NCBI GenBank assembly: GCA_964344895.1
Contig: CAYFPB010000085.1
Coordinates: forward strand, 1-5,606
Origin: UBA6164 sp964344895
GTDB lineage: Bacteria; Patescibacteriota; Gracilibacteria; BD1-5; UBA6164
Length of the DNA: 5,606 bases
Direction of reading: 5' to 3'
In this document: in pieces, positions 1 to 5,492 of the stretch
How the letters are laid out: every line of letters begins with the position of its first letter
Numbering within the stretch: position 1 is the first letter of the stretch
Notes under the pieces: generated by a model
Told to the model about the DNA's origin: nothing
Databases searched by the model: none
The model's input: the letters and a program-made list of their open reading frames with translations, nothing else
Program-made: the position numbers and the translations under genes

Positions 1-8
1 ACAAAAAC

Positions 9-36
9 TTGAATTATTAAAAAAAATAATTATTAT
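9..36 (+). promoter_or_regulatory. Candidate sigma-70-type promoter for the kinase leader
   Basis: TTGAAT at 9-14 and TATTAT at 31-36 are 16 nt apart, a reasonable -35/-10 pair. Transcription would start near 43 and give a leader of about 190 nt carrying the hairpins at 84-151 and 171-208 before the kinase start codon at 231. In DNA this AT-rich chance matches are common, so the call rests mainly on its position. Confidence 0.3.
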
Positions 37-83
37 ATCATTAATTTAATAGATTAAATAAAAAGATATGTGAGTAATAATAA

Positions 84-151
84 CTAGAAATCTACCTCCA
101 TACTTTATAATTGTCCCCACTTATTAGGAAAAATTATAAAGATATTTCTAG
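84..151 (+). ncRNA. Structured leader element, possible riboswitch aptamer
   Basis: Two nested helices can be read directly. The outer pairs CTAGAAAT (84-91) with ATTTCTAG (144-151); the inner pairs CTTTATAATT (103-112) with AATTATAAAG (132-141). They are joined by an asymmetric internal loop, 11 nt on the left (CTACCTCCATA) and 2 nt on the right, and capped by a 19-nt loop in which TCC (114-116) can pair with GGA (127-129). The C-rich loops stand out in an otherwise nearly pure A/T region, as expected of conserved, functional RNA. An intrinsic terminator follows 20 nt later and a gene 80 nt later. I do not recognise a known riboswitch class. It could instead be the 3' end structure of an upstream transcript. 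Confidence 0.4.
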
Positions 152-170
152 ATGTTTAAAAAACATATAT

Positions 171-208
171 AAATCTTATTTTCCAAAAAGTGGAAAATAA
201 GATTTTTT
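171..208 (+). terminator. Intrinsic terminator in the leader of the amino acid kinase gene
   Basis: AAATCTTATTTTCC (171-184) pairs perfectly over 14 bp with 192-205 around a 7-nt loop, and the right arm runs into a T tract ending at 208. It lies 22 nt before the start codon at 231, so it either ends an upstream transcript or acts as an attenuator. Part of the upstream element (127-132 and 139-143) can alternatively pair with the terminator's left arm (179-184 and 173-177), which would make an antiterminator. Confidence 0.7.
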
Positions 209-230
209 ATTTAATTAAATCAAAAAAATT

Positions 231-1094
231 ATGCAAAATATAAATTTATTAAAAATAGGGAGTGACTCTATTAATGAACAAAACTTAACTAAATTGTTAG
301 GTGATATACAAAGATATGAAGAAAAAACTTGAGAAAAGTTTATTATAATTTCTTCATGAGCAGTAAAAATGTGAAGGAAAGTTATTAAAACTAGATGACT
401 TGATGATAAAGAATTCACAGATTCAAGTTTAGCAGCAATATGACAAAATTTTTTGGTACATATATATGATAAATTATCAAGATGAGTAATTGTATGAGAA
501 ATATTATTAGATGATTATGTTAATAATGAATATATAACAAGTATTATATGAAAATTAAATAAAGCAAGAGCATTAAAAGGTTTTGCTAAGCAAGTAATAG
601 AAATTGTAAATACAAAAAAGGATAAGCATTTAGCTGAAACAATATCAAATATGGTACATAATGATATATTAGTAATAATAAATCATAATGATGCAACAAG
701 TGAACAAGAGCTTAAAAATTTAAGTGATAAAACTGATAATGATAAAAATACAATTCATGTTTCAGATACAATAAATACATATTCTAAGCAAGTTGGTTTG
801 AAAGTTAAAAGAGTAATCTTTTTAACAAATACTCATGGATTACTTGATATAAATAAAGATACAGTTAAATGATGAAAAATTGATTTAGATAATATAGATA
901 ATTTTAAAGATATTTACTTAAAGCATGTTTATAATGATTCATCTATAGCTTGAACAGGTGGAATGTGATCTAAGGTAGATTGTAGTATTGAAGTATTAAA
1001 ATATTGAGTTGAAGAAAGTATTATTTCTAATTCAAATAAATGACTCAAGTGTTTAGAAGATAATGATAATTGTACAAAGTTTAGAGTAATATAA
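231..1094 (+). CDS. ProB-like amino acid kinase (glutamate 5-kinase family), no PUA domain
   Basis: Read with TGA as Gly this gives 287 aa covering the amino acid kinase fold (carbamate/aspartate/glutamate kinase family). ProB-type signatures appear in order: KIGS at 8-11, IISSGAVKMG at 39-48, AAIGQ at 68-72, INHNDA at 150-155 (ProB has INENDA), DND at 169-171, FLTNTHGLLD at 197-206 (ProB has LLTDxxGLY), and GTGGMGSK at 241-248. ProB phosphorylates the gamma-carboxyl of glutamate with ATP, the first step of proline synthesis, in the cytoplasm. The C-terminal PUA domain of the long ProB form is absent, and the protein ends shortly after the kinase domain. An in-frame TAA lies just upstream, making ATG 231 the first available start; it has no Shine-Dalgarno. 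No proA or proC is present here. The substrate is inferred; an unusual amino acid kinase with another carboxylate substrate is possible because the acidic residue of INEND is His (151-154 reads NHND). Confidence 0.82.
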
Positions 1095-1119
1095 AAAAAG
1101 TTTTACCTTAATAGAGACA

Positions 1120-1152
1120 AAAAAAGATTAAAATTTTATTTTAGTCTTTTTT
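1120..1152 (+). terminator. Intrinsic terminator downstream of the kinase gene
   Basis: A-rich left arm 1120-1133 pairs with T-rich right arm 1139-1152 over 14 positions (one U-G wobble, 1128 with 1144) around a 5-nt loop. It lies 26 nt after the stop. The arms carry A6 and T6 outer tracts, so it could work on both strands. Confidence 0.7.
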
Positions 1153-1277
1153 CTTACCTTGTTCTTACTTTGGATTCTTAGTATATCCCATGTAATATTA
1201 AGGAAAGCAATTAAAAAAATATTTGCATAGTAAAAAAGAGGTTTGTATATTCCTTTTAAAAATATACAGTAAATCAT
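1128..1277 (-). CDS. Doubtful small membrane-protein ORF
   Basis: On the minus strand an ATG at 1277 opens 49 codons ending at TAA 1128-1130. The product has a hydrophobic aromatic stretch (PLFYYANIFLIAFLNITW, residues about 15-32) and a basic tail (KNKVRKKTKIKF). The same frame stays open back to 1343. I recognise no family. Its 3' end lies inside the terminator at 1120-1152, and the inverted repeat 1193-1336 overlaps it. It may be a chance ORF or a remnant of a longer membrane protein. Confidence 0.15.
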   Translation of the reverse strand: MIYCIFLKGIYKPLFYYANIFLIAFLNITWDILRIQSKNKVRKKTKIKF

Positions 1278-1336
1278 AAAAAAAAGTTTTTGTTTAGTTT
1301 TGTTTCATAAAAAAAGATTTGCTTTCCTTTGTATTA
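1193..1336. repeat. Long-range inverted repeat, 11 + 5 bp arms around about 108 bp
   Basis: AAGGAAAGCAA (1200-1210) is the exact reverse complement of 1319-1329. After a symmetric 2x2 mismatch, TAATA (1193-1197) pairs with TATTA (1332-1336). Inside is a smaller hairpin, GTATATT (1245-1251) with AATATAC (1261-1267). The arms contain the few G/C bases of the region, which argues against chance. Possibilities are the closing helix of a non-coding RNA, or the terminal repeats of a short non-autonomous element; I see no convincing target-site duplication. The rest of 1153-1367 holds no convincing gene. Confidence 0.5.
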
Positions 1337-1357
1337 TAAATTAATTTATTTTATAAC
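1329..1357 (+). promoter_or_regulatory. Candidate promoter of the small exported protein gene
   Basis: TTGTAT (1329-1334) and TATAAC (1352-1357) are separated by 17 nt. A start point near 1364 would make the mRNA almost leaderless at the TTG start (1368), consistent with the missing Shine-Dalgarno. Weak evidence in AT-rich DNA. Confidence 0.3.
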
Positions 1358-1367
1358 TACTAATAAT

Positions 1368-1604
1368 TTGAGCCTACAAAAAACAAAAGTTGTTACACGT
1401 GCTATATTAGCCACAATTTTATCGAGTATAATAGTAGTTTCTACTAATGCAAACTTCAAGTGACTTTCAACTGCTGAAAGAACTACTATTAAGATACTTA
1501 TTGAAAAATATAATTCTAAAGAGGAATTAACTAGTGAAGATAAATTGCTATTTGAAACCCTAAAAGAATCATTTGATAATAGAAAAAATATTTTAAATAA
1601 ATAA
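1368..1604 (+). CDS. Small exported protein with Sec-type signal peptide
   Basis: The ORF gives 78 aa from a TTG start. Residues 1-28 form a good signal peptide: basic N-region (KTKVVTR, residues 5-11), hydrophobic core (AILATILSSIIVV, 12-24) and an STNA cleavage site before NFKG. The mature part of about 50 residues is hydrophilic and mostly helical by composition (LSTAERTTIKILIEKY, then EELTSEDKLLFETLKESF), with one TGA-encoded Gly (GLSTAE). There are no cysteines and no lipobox, so the product is probably periplasmic or secreted. I do not recognise a family. There is no ATG in frame; TTG 1368 is chosen because it places the signal peptide at the N-terminus. A minus-strand ORF covers the same bases but has no such organisation. 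It stands alone, with no operon partner. Confidence 0.55.
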
Positions 1605-1789
1605 TTAATTAAATACAAATATGACTATAAGTATAAGTCCTATACATGATTCAATGGTACACTTATTTAAGTGAGAGAAGTGATATTAATAAAGCTTTAT
1701 TAATACTTACAAAATATAAATATTAAATATAAAAAAATATAGATATAAAAAATCTTTTTATAATAGTTTGAAAAAATAATAGTTTGTTT
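1605..1789. other. Intergenic region with a series of hairpins, possible small RNA
   Basis: No convincing gene lies here. Successive short hairpins can be read: GTATA/TATAC (1631-1645, 5-nt loop), CACTT/AAGTG (1660-1673, 4-nt loop), the perfect palindrome 1684-1705, and TATAAAAA/TTTTTATA (1744-1762, 3-nt loop). They are followed by the terminator at 1790-1829. Hairpins ending in a terminator between two genes is what a small RNA gene would look like, but AT-rich DNA forms weak hairpins easily. A 22-codon ORF (1621-1689) with two TGA codons overlaps the first part. Confidence 0.3.
1684..1705. repeat. Perfect 22-bp palindrome
   Basis: TATTAATAAAG followed directly by its exact reverse complement, with no loop. 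AAG (1678-1680) and CTT (1706-1708) could extend the helix across a 3-nt bulge. No T tract follows, so it is not a standard terminator. A loopless perfect palindrome is a typical shape for a binding site of a dimeric DNA-binding protein; no candidate regulator can be assigned. Confidence 0.6.
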
Positions 1790-1829
1790 AAAAATAAAAA
1801 TAAGTTTACCTGGCTTATTTTTATTTTTT
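1790..1829 (+). terminator. Strong intrinsic terminator
   Basis: AAAAATAAAAATAAG (1790-1804) pairs perfectly over 15 bp with 1814-1828 around the 9-nt loop TTTACCTGG, with T tracts on the right arm. It would end transcripts from the small exported protein gene or from the hairpin-rich region after it, and insulates the two-component operon. Confidence 0.7.
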
Positions 1830-1837
1830 GATTATAG

Positions 1838-1941
1838 TATAATCTATAAGTATGGTAATAAAATAATTTAATAAAAACTTTTTTCATTTAACTATCTAAT
1901 TAATATGAGAGATTGAAATAAAGTTTGTTTAAATTTATTTT
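1838..1941 (+). promoter_or_regulatory. Candidate promoters of the two-component operon
   Basis: Two options are visible in 1830-1980. A consensus -10 TATAAT at 1838-1843 has only a poor -35 (TTATTT, 1815-1820) and would give a leader of about 130 nt. Nearer the gene, TTGAAA (1913-1918) and TATTTT (1936-1941) are 17 nt apart and would give a leader of about 30 nt. Nothing else recognisable lies between 1842 and 1980. Confidence 0.35.
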
Positions 1942-1980
1942 ATTACATTAATAAAAATATAAAAAAATAAAAATATAAAT

Positions 1981-2646
1981 ATGAAGGTATTATTAGTAGA
2001 AGATAATGAAATATTATCAAGAAATATAGTTAGATATTTATCTTTAAAAGAAATAAAAACAGAAGTAAGTTTTGATGGGGCAGATTGATTATATAAAGCG
2101 TCTGTAAATTTTTATGATGTAGTAATTTTGGACATAAACTTACCAAGTAAAGATGGACTTGAAATATGTAAAGAGCTTAGAGAAAAGGGAAAAGAAACAC
2201 CTATCTTGATGCTTACATCTAGATGAACAAAATCAGATATTGTCTCAGGGCTTAATATTTGAGCTGATGATTATCTACCAAAACCATTTGATTATGAAGA
2301 GTTACTTGCAAGAATATATTCTCTATCGAGAAGAAATCTAAAAAATAAGAGTAATACAAAAATAACAGTATGAGAATATATGATTGATCTAGAGAAAAAA
2401 GAAGTAATAAATAGCTCACTTGAAAAAATAAAACTATCAACTTTGGAATTCAATTTGTTTAAATATCTTTCTCAAAATAAATGAAAAACAGTTAATAGAC
2501 AAGATATATATGAAAATGTATGGTGAGAGTTTGATGGAGATTTTATGTTTAGTAAAACAGTTGATGTTTATATATGATATTTGAGAAAAAAACTGGGTAA
2601 AAAGATAATTGAAACAAAAAAAGGTTTTTGATATATAATTAATTAA
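1981..2646 (+). CDS. OmpR/PhoB-family DNA-binding response regulator
   Basis: The product is 221 aa, the usual length. The receiver domain (about 1-115) has acidic pocket E7/D8, phosphoacceptor D51 (VVILDINLPSKDG), switch T79 (MLTS) and K101 (KPFD). The winged-helix domain (about 125-220) has LSTLEFNLFKYL (152-163), VWGEFD (180-185), the recognition helix KTVDVYIGYLRKKLG (192-206) and wing motif KKGFGY (213-218). Phosphorylation of D51 by the kinase encoded next should drive DNA binding. Eight glycines are TGA-encoded (36, 82, 94, 131, 168, 182, 199, 217), including the conserved Gly of GADDY and of FGY. ATG 1981 begins the canonical KVLLVEDN, preceded by an A-rich leader without Shine-Dalgarno. 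The kinase gene follows after 3 nt in the same frame. Target genes are unknown, although autoregulation is common in this family. Confidence 0.95.
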
Positions 2647-2649
2647 AAA

Positions 2650-3876
2650 ATGGATTATTTAAAGAAAAATAAGATAACTCTTACTGTTATTTTTACTCTA
2701 TTGGTTCTTATCTTATCAATTATTTTGGAGTTAGTTTTTTTTACTGCAAAATACTATAATTATAAAATAAAAGATGAATCAGATTTTTACAGGATGACTA
2801 ATATTATTGAGGATAAAGATATTACATTAAAGGAGTTTATTACAAGATATGACATTTGAAAAAGAGTATTTAAAATGTGAGAAAATGCTATAAACAAAAA
2901 GCAAGAAGATTTCCTTAATCTAATAATTATTGATAGGGACAGATATGAGCTAGTTTTCAGTAATGTAGTAGATAATTTGAGTTTAAAATTTGTGCAAGAC
3001 TCTTTTAATAAAAGTGAATACTGAGATATAAGAATAAAGGATTGATACTTAGTAAAAAAGGTAATAGTAAATGAAAAGTTTAATAACTATGATTTATTAT
3101 TTGTAAAAAAATTGAAATACAATTTTGCTGATTATATGCAGGATTTAATCTGATTTGTACTTATTTCACTGATTTTTTCTATATTTTTCTACTATATTTG
3201 ATATAAGTTTGTTTCTAGAAACCTAAGACCAGTTGAAGAGTCTTTGAATGATATGAATGATTTTATAGATAATGCATGACATGAATTAAAAACTCCTATT
3301 TCTGTTATTAATTCAAACTTACAGCTTATAAGAGAAACAAAGACTTATGAAGAGTGACTTGTAGATGAATGAATTACAGAAGTAAAAAGACTTAATAGCT
3401 TAATAGAAAGCTTGGTAGATTTATCAAATATAAACTCATCTAATATTACTGAAAAAATAAGTATAAATAGTGAGATAAAAAATGCTATTTCTGATTTCAA
3501 GTATAAGGCTCTTGATAAAGATATAAAGGTATACTTTGTTGAAAATTATAAAAAAGAATTATTTGTTAATAGGCAATATTTTTACATTCTTTTTTCAAAC
3601 TTACTTTGAAATTCTATTAAATACAATAAAAAGTGATGAACAGTAACTATTACATTAAATAAAAATGCTTTAATAATTAGAGATAGTGGTATATGAGTTT
3701 CATCAAAAGATAAACAAAAGATTTTTGATAGATTTTATATGTGAACTTGTTCAAGAAACTGTGACTGACATGGTATTTGATTATCTCTTGTTAAAAAAAT
3801 AGCAGATATTTACAAACGGAAAATTATTGTAAATAGCATAGAGGGGACTTGAACTGAATTTATTATTAAATTTTAA
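2650..3876 (+). CDS. Membrane sensor histidine kinase
   Basis: The product is 408 aa. TM1 is about 10-32 and TM2 about 166-187, bounding an extracytoplasmic sensor region of about 130 residues that I cannot assign to a known fold. TM2 leads straight to the H box through a short juxtamembrane segment (RNLRPVEESLNDMNDF) with no full HAMP domain. Catalytic motifs follow: H211 in AGHELKTPISVI, N box with N317 and N321 (NLLGNSIKYN), G1 box D345-S-G-I-G, F box DRFY (360-363) and G2 box GHGIGLSLV (373-381). Seventeen glycines are TGA-encoded, among them G210, G320, G349, G373 and G377. It should phosphorylate the response regulator encoded 3 nt upstream. The only cysteines are C367 and C371, forming a CxxxC in the ATP lid between the F and G2 boxes. 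The rhodanese lipoprotein gene starts 4 nt downstream, implying cotranscription. Confidence 0.95.
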
Positions 3877-3880
3877 TATT

Positions 3881-4282
3881 ATGAAAAAAATTTGTATTTT
3901 GTTGTTGTGTTTATTTTGATTTGTTTCTTGTCAGGGAACTGATAATGTTGTAGATAACTCATGAACAGATACTATGATTAGAAGTAGTATTTGAACTATA
4001 GAGTACTTAGATTTTAAACAAAAATCTGAATCTGGTGATTTTATTTTAATAGATATTAGGACTAGTGGTGAGGTTTCATCATGAACTATTCCTTGAGTGG
4101 ATATGTATTTAGATTTTTACTCAAAAGATTTTTATTCTAAAATAGATGCTCTTGATAAAACTAAAAAATATCTTGTTTATTGTAGGAGTTGAAACAGGAG
4201 CTGAAAACTACTTGATTATGTAAAAGATAAATGATTCACTTATTTTTATGATCTTGATTGAGGTATAGGGGCTTGGAAGTAG
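3881..4282 (+). CDS. Single-domain rhodanese lipoprotein
   Basis: The product is 133 aa. The N-terminus is a lipoprotein signal (KKICILLLCLFGFVSC) with lipobox cysteine C17, so the mature protein should be lipid-anchored outside the cytoplasmic membrane. Residues about 40-133 are a rhodanese domain: FILIDIRTSGE (54-64, the usual D-x-R), a shortened GTIPGVD in place of GHIPGA, the active-site loop YCRSGNRSG with catalytic C101, and the terminal DLDGGIGAW. Such domains carry sulfur as a cysteine persulfide; some act in thiosulfate or sulfide handling, others in redox signalling. Nine Gly codons are TGA, including two in the active loop. It is the third gene of the operon, 4 nt after the kinase, and is followed 6 nt later by the terminator at 4289. 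It could be an accessory sensor of the kinase's extracytoplasmic domain or a target under its control; this is inference. Confidence 0.92.
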
Positions 4283-4288
4283 TAAACA

Positions 4289-4326
4289 AAAAAAAGCAAA
4301 CATAATTAATTATGTTTGCTTTTTTT
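4289..4326. terminator. Palindromic bidirectional terminator, copy 1
   Basis: GCAAACATAATT (4296-4307) is followed directly by its reverse complement (4308-4319), flanked by seven A on the left and seven T on the right: a perfect 38-bp palindrome. It lies 6 nt after the rhodanese stop and ends the two-component operon. The same 41 bp (4289-4329) recurs at 5202-5242. Confidence 0.8.
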
Positions 4327-4336
4327 GTTGAAAAAT

Positions 4337-4364
4337 TTGATTTATAAAGATAAAAGTATATAAT
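4337..4364 (+). promoter_or_regulatory. Promoter of the BRO-N gene
   Basis: TTGATT (4337-4342) and TATAAT (4359-4364) are 16 nt apart, placing the start point near 4371 and giving a short leader to ATG 4388. A 14-bp palindrome (ATATATT plus its complement, 4369-4382) covers the presumed start point and could be an operator. A similar core, TATATTAATATA, lies in the antitoxin promoter at 5526-5537. Confidence 0.5.
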
Positions 4365-4387
4365 ATGAATATATTAATATATAAAAA

Positions 4388-5203
4388 ATGAATATGGATG
4401 AAGTTAAATTAGCAGTTTTTCAGGAAAAAGAAATAAGAAAGGTTTATTATAATGATCAATGGTGGTTTTGTTTGGAAGATGTTGTTTTTGCACTTACTGA
4501 TAGTAATGATGTGAAACAATATATAAAAAAAATGAAAGCCAGAGATGATGAGTTAAAAAACAACTGGGGTACAATTTGTACCCCCCTTGAAATGACAGCA
4601 AAAGATTGAAGAAAAAGAAAAATATTATCATCTAATACAAAATGATTATTTAGAATAATTCAATCTATTCCAAGTAAAAAGGCAGAACCATTTAAACAAT
4701 GGTTAGCACAAGTATGATATGACAGGGTTCAGGAAATAGAAAATCCAGAATTAGCCATGGATAGAATGAAAATAATTTATGAATCAAAGTGATATCCAAA
4801 AGATTGGATTGATAAAAGATTAAGATGAGTTGCTGTGAGAAAAGATTTAACAGATGAGTGGGATTATAGGGGGATTGAAAATAGGCAGTATTGAATACTA
4901 ACAGCAGAAATATCTAAAGCAACCTTTTGAATGACACCAAATGAATATAAATCATATAAATGACTCGATAAGAAGTCTCAAAATTTGAGAGATCATATGA
5001 CAGATTTGGAATTAATATTTACTATGTTATGAGAAGCTTCTACAACAGAAATTATGAGAAATAAAGATAGTAGGTGATTTTATCAAATAAAAAAGGCAAG
5101 TAAAGATTGATGAGATATTGCATGAAATGCAAGAAAACAACTTGAAAACAAAACTAAAAGCAAAGTAGTTTCTAATTCTAATTATCTATTAAATGAAAAA
5201 TAA
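4388..5203 (+). CDS. BRO-N domain protein, phage antirepressor-like
   Basis: The product is 271 aa. Residues about 5-105 form a BRO-N domain (baculovirus repeated ORF N-terminal, a DNA-binding domain of many phage antirepressors): VFQEKEIRKVYYNDQWWFCLEDVVFALTDS with the conserved WW-F-x-x-EDV pattern, then LFRIIQSIPSKKAEPFKQWLA. The remainder matches the bacterial two-part form of this family, with VRKDLTDEWDYRGI (150-163), ILTAEISKATFGMTPNEY (170-187) and LRDHMTDLELIFTMLGEAST (200-219). Function is probably DNA binding or regulation of a prophage-type circuit; the biochemical role of this chromosomal subgroup is unclear. ATG 4388 and ATG 4394 are both possible starts. Most Gly codons are TGA, so the gene is adapted to the host code and is not a very recent arrival. 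It stands alone between two identical terminator palindromes, and its TAA stop runs into the second one. Confidence 0.9.
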
Positions 5204-5239
5204 AAAAAGCAAACATAATTAATTATGTTTGCTTTTTTT
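5202..5239. terminator. Palindromic bidirectional terminator, copy 2
   Basis: Identical to the palindrome at 4289-4326: A7, GCAAACATAATT, its reverse complement, T7. It serves two convergent genes: the BRO-N stop (5201-5203) overlaps its left edge, and the minus-strand antitoxin ORF reads through its right half and stops at 5219-5221, near the centre. Confidence 0.8.
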
Positions 5240-5491
5240 GTTTTTATTTTTAAATCATAATTCATCAAGTTTATCAGATATTTTTTCTAGTTTTTTTACT
5301 ACTTTCTTATCTTCTAAGAGATCTTTATAAAAGTCATTTTTTATTTTAAATTTTACTATATTTTGTTTCTCTGTAAAACTTGTCATAAAATATCTAATAA
5401 GCATACTTCCATCTAGTCATATTTCTCTAGATTTTTTTAAAAAGTCTTTTTTTAGTTTTTCATCAACTCTAATTTGTAATGTTGTTGTCAT
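5219..5491 (-). CDS. RelB/DinJ-type ribbon-helix-helix antitoxin
   Basis: With TGA as Gly this gives 90 aa, close to the usual DinJ length. The N-terminus is a typical RHH DNA-binding unit: strand TTTLQIRVD (2-10), helix A EKLKKDFLKKSREIG (11-25), then LDGSMLIRYFMTSF (26-39) as helix B. Residues 45-90 are charged and helical, the part that in this family wraps the toxin. If UGA were a stop the protein would end early at G25. The last residues (NKNKKSKHN) are encoded by the T tract and right half of the terminator palindrome read backwards. Antitoxins of this family neutralise an mRNA-cleaving RelE/YafQ toxin and repress their own promoter as dimers. No toxin gene lies downstream, where the convergent BRO-N gene sits, nor within the 115 bases upstream, so it may be orphan or have a different partner. 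The start has no Shine-Dalgarno. Confidence 0.8.
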
Positions 5492-5492
5492 G

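Larger units (their letters stand above)
4289..5242. repeat. Direct repeat pair (41 bp) flanking the BRO-N gene
   Basis: Positions 4289-4329 and 5202-5242 are identical over 41 bp: the 38-bp palindrome plus GTT. They bracket exactly one gene with its promoter. Recombination between the copies would remove the gene cleanly and leave one terminator. They may mark a mobile or duplicated cassette, or be a terminator family repeated across the genome. Confidence 0.6.

Noticed and set aside
1..57. Possible C-terminal tail of an upstream gene (open frames ending at TAA 47-49 or 55-57)
   Set aside because: Two frames are equally open and both give low-complexity Ile/Asn/Lys residues; nothing distinguishes either from chance in AT-rich DNA.
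215..418. 67-aa minus-strand ORF
   Set aside because: Antisense to the start of the amino acid kinase gene, which has clear motifs in the plus strand.
1346..1618. 90-aa minus-strand ORF
   Set aside because: It is antisense to the plus-strand ORF 1368-1604, which has a well-formed signal peptide and a balanced mature sequence; the minus frame looks like a mirror of it.
1631..1673. tRNA-like segment with a TTCAA reminiscent of a T loop
   Set aside because: No T stem, acceptor stem or anticodon arm can be built around it.
1621..1689. 22-codon ORF with two TGA codons
   Set aside because: Too short, no family, and it covers bases that form hairpins; treated as part of the non-coding region.
2252..2440. 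62-aa minus-strand ORF rich in Leu, Phe and Tyr
   Set aside because: It lies wholly inside the response regulator gene, whose family assignment is certain.
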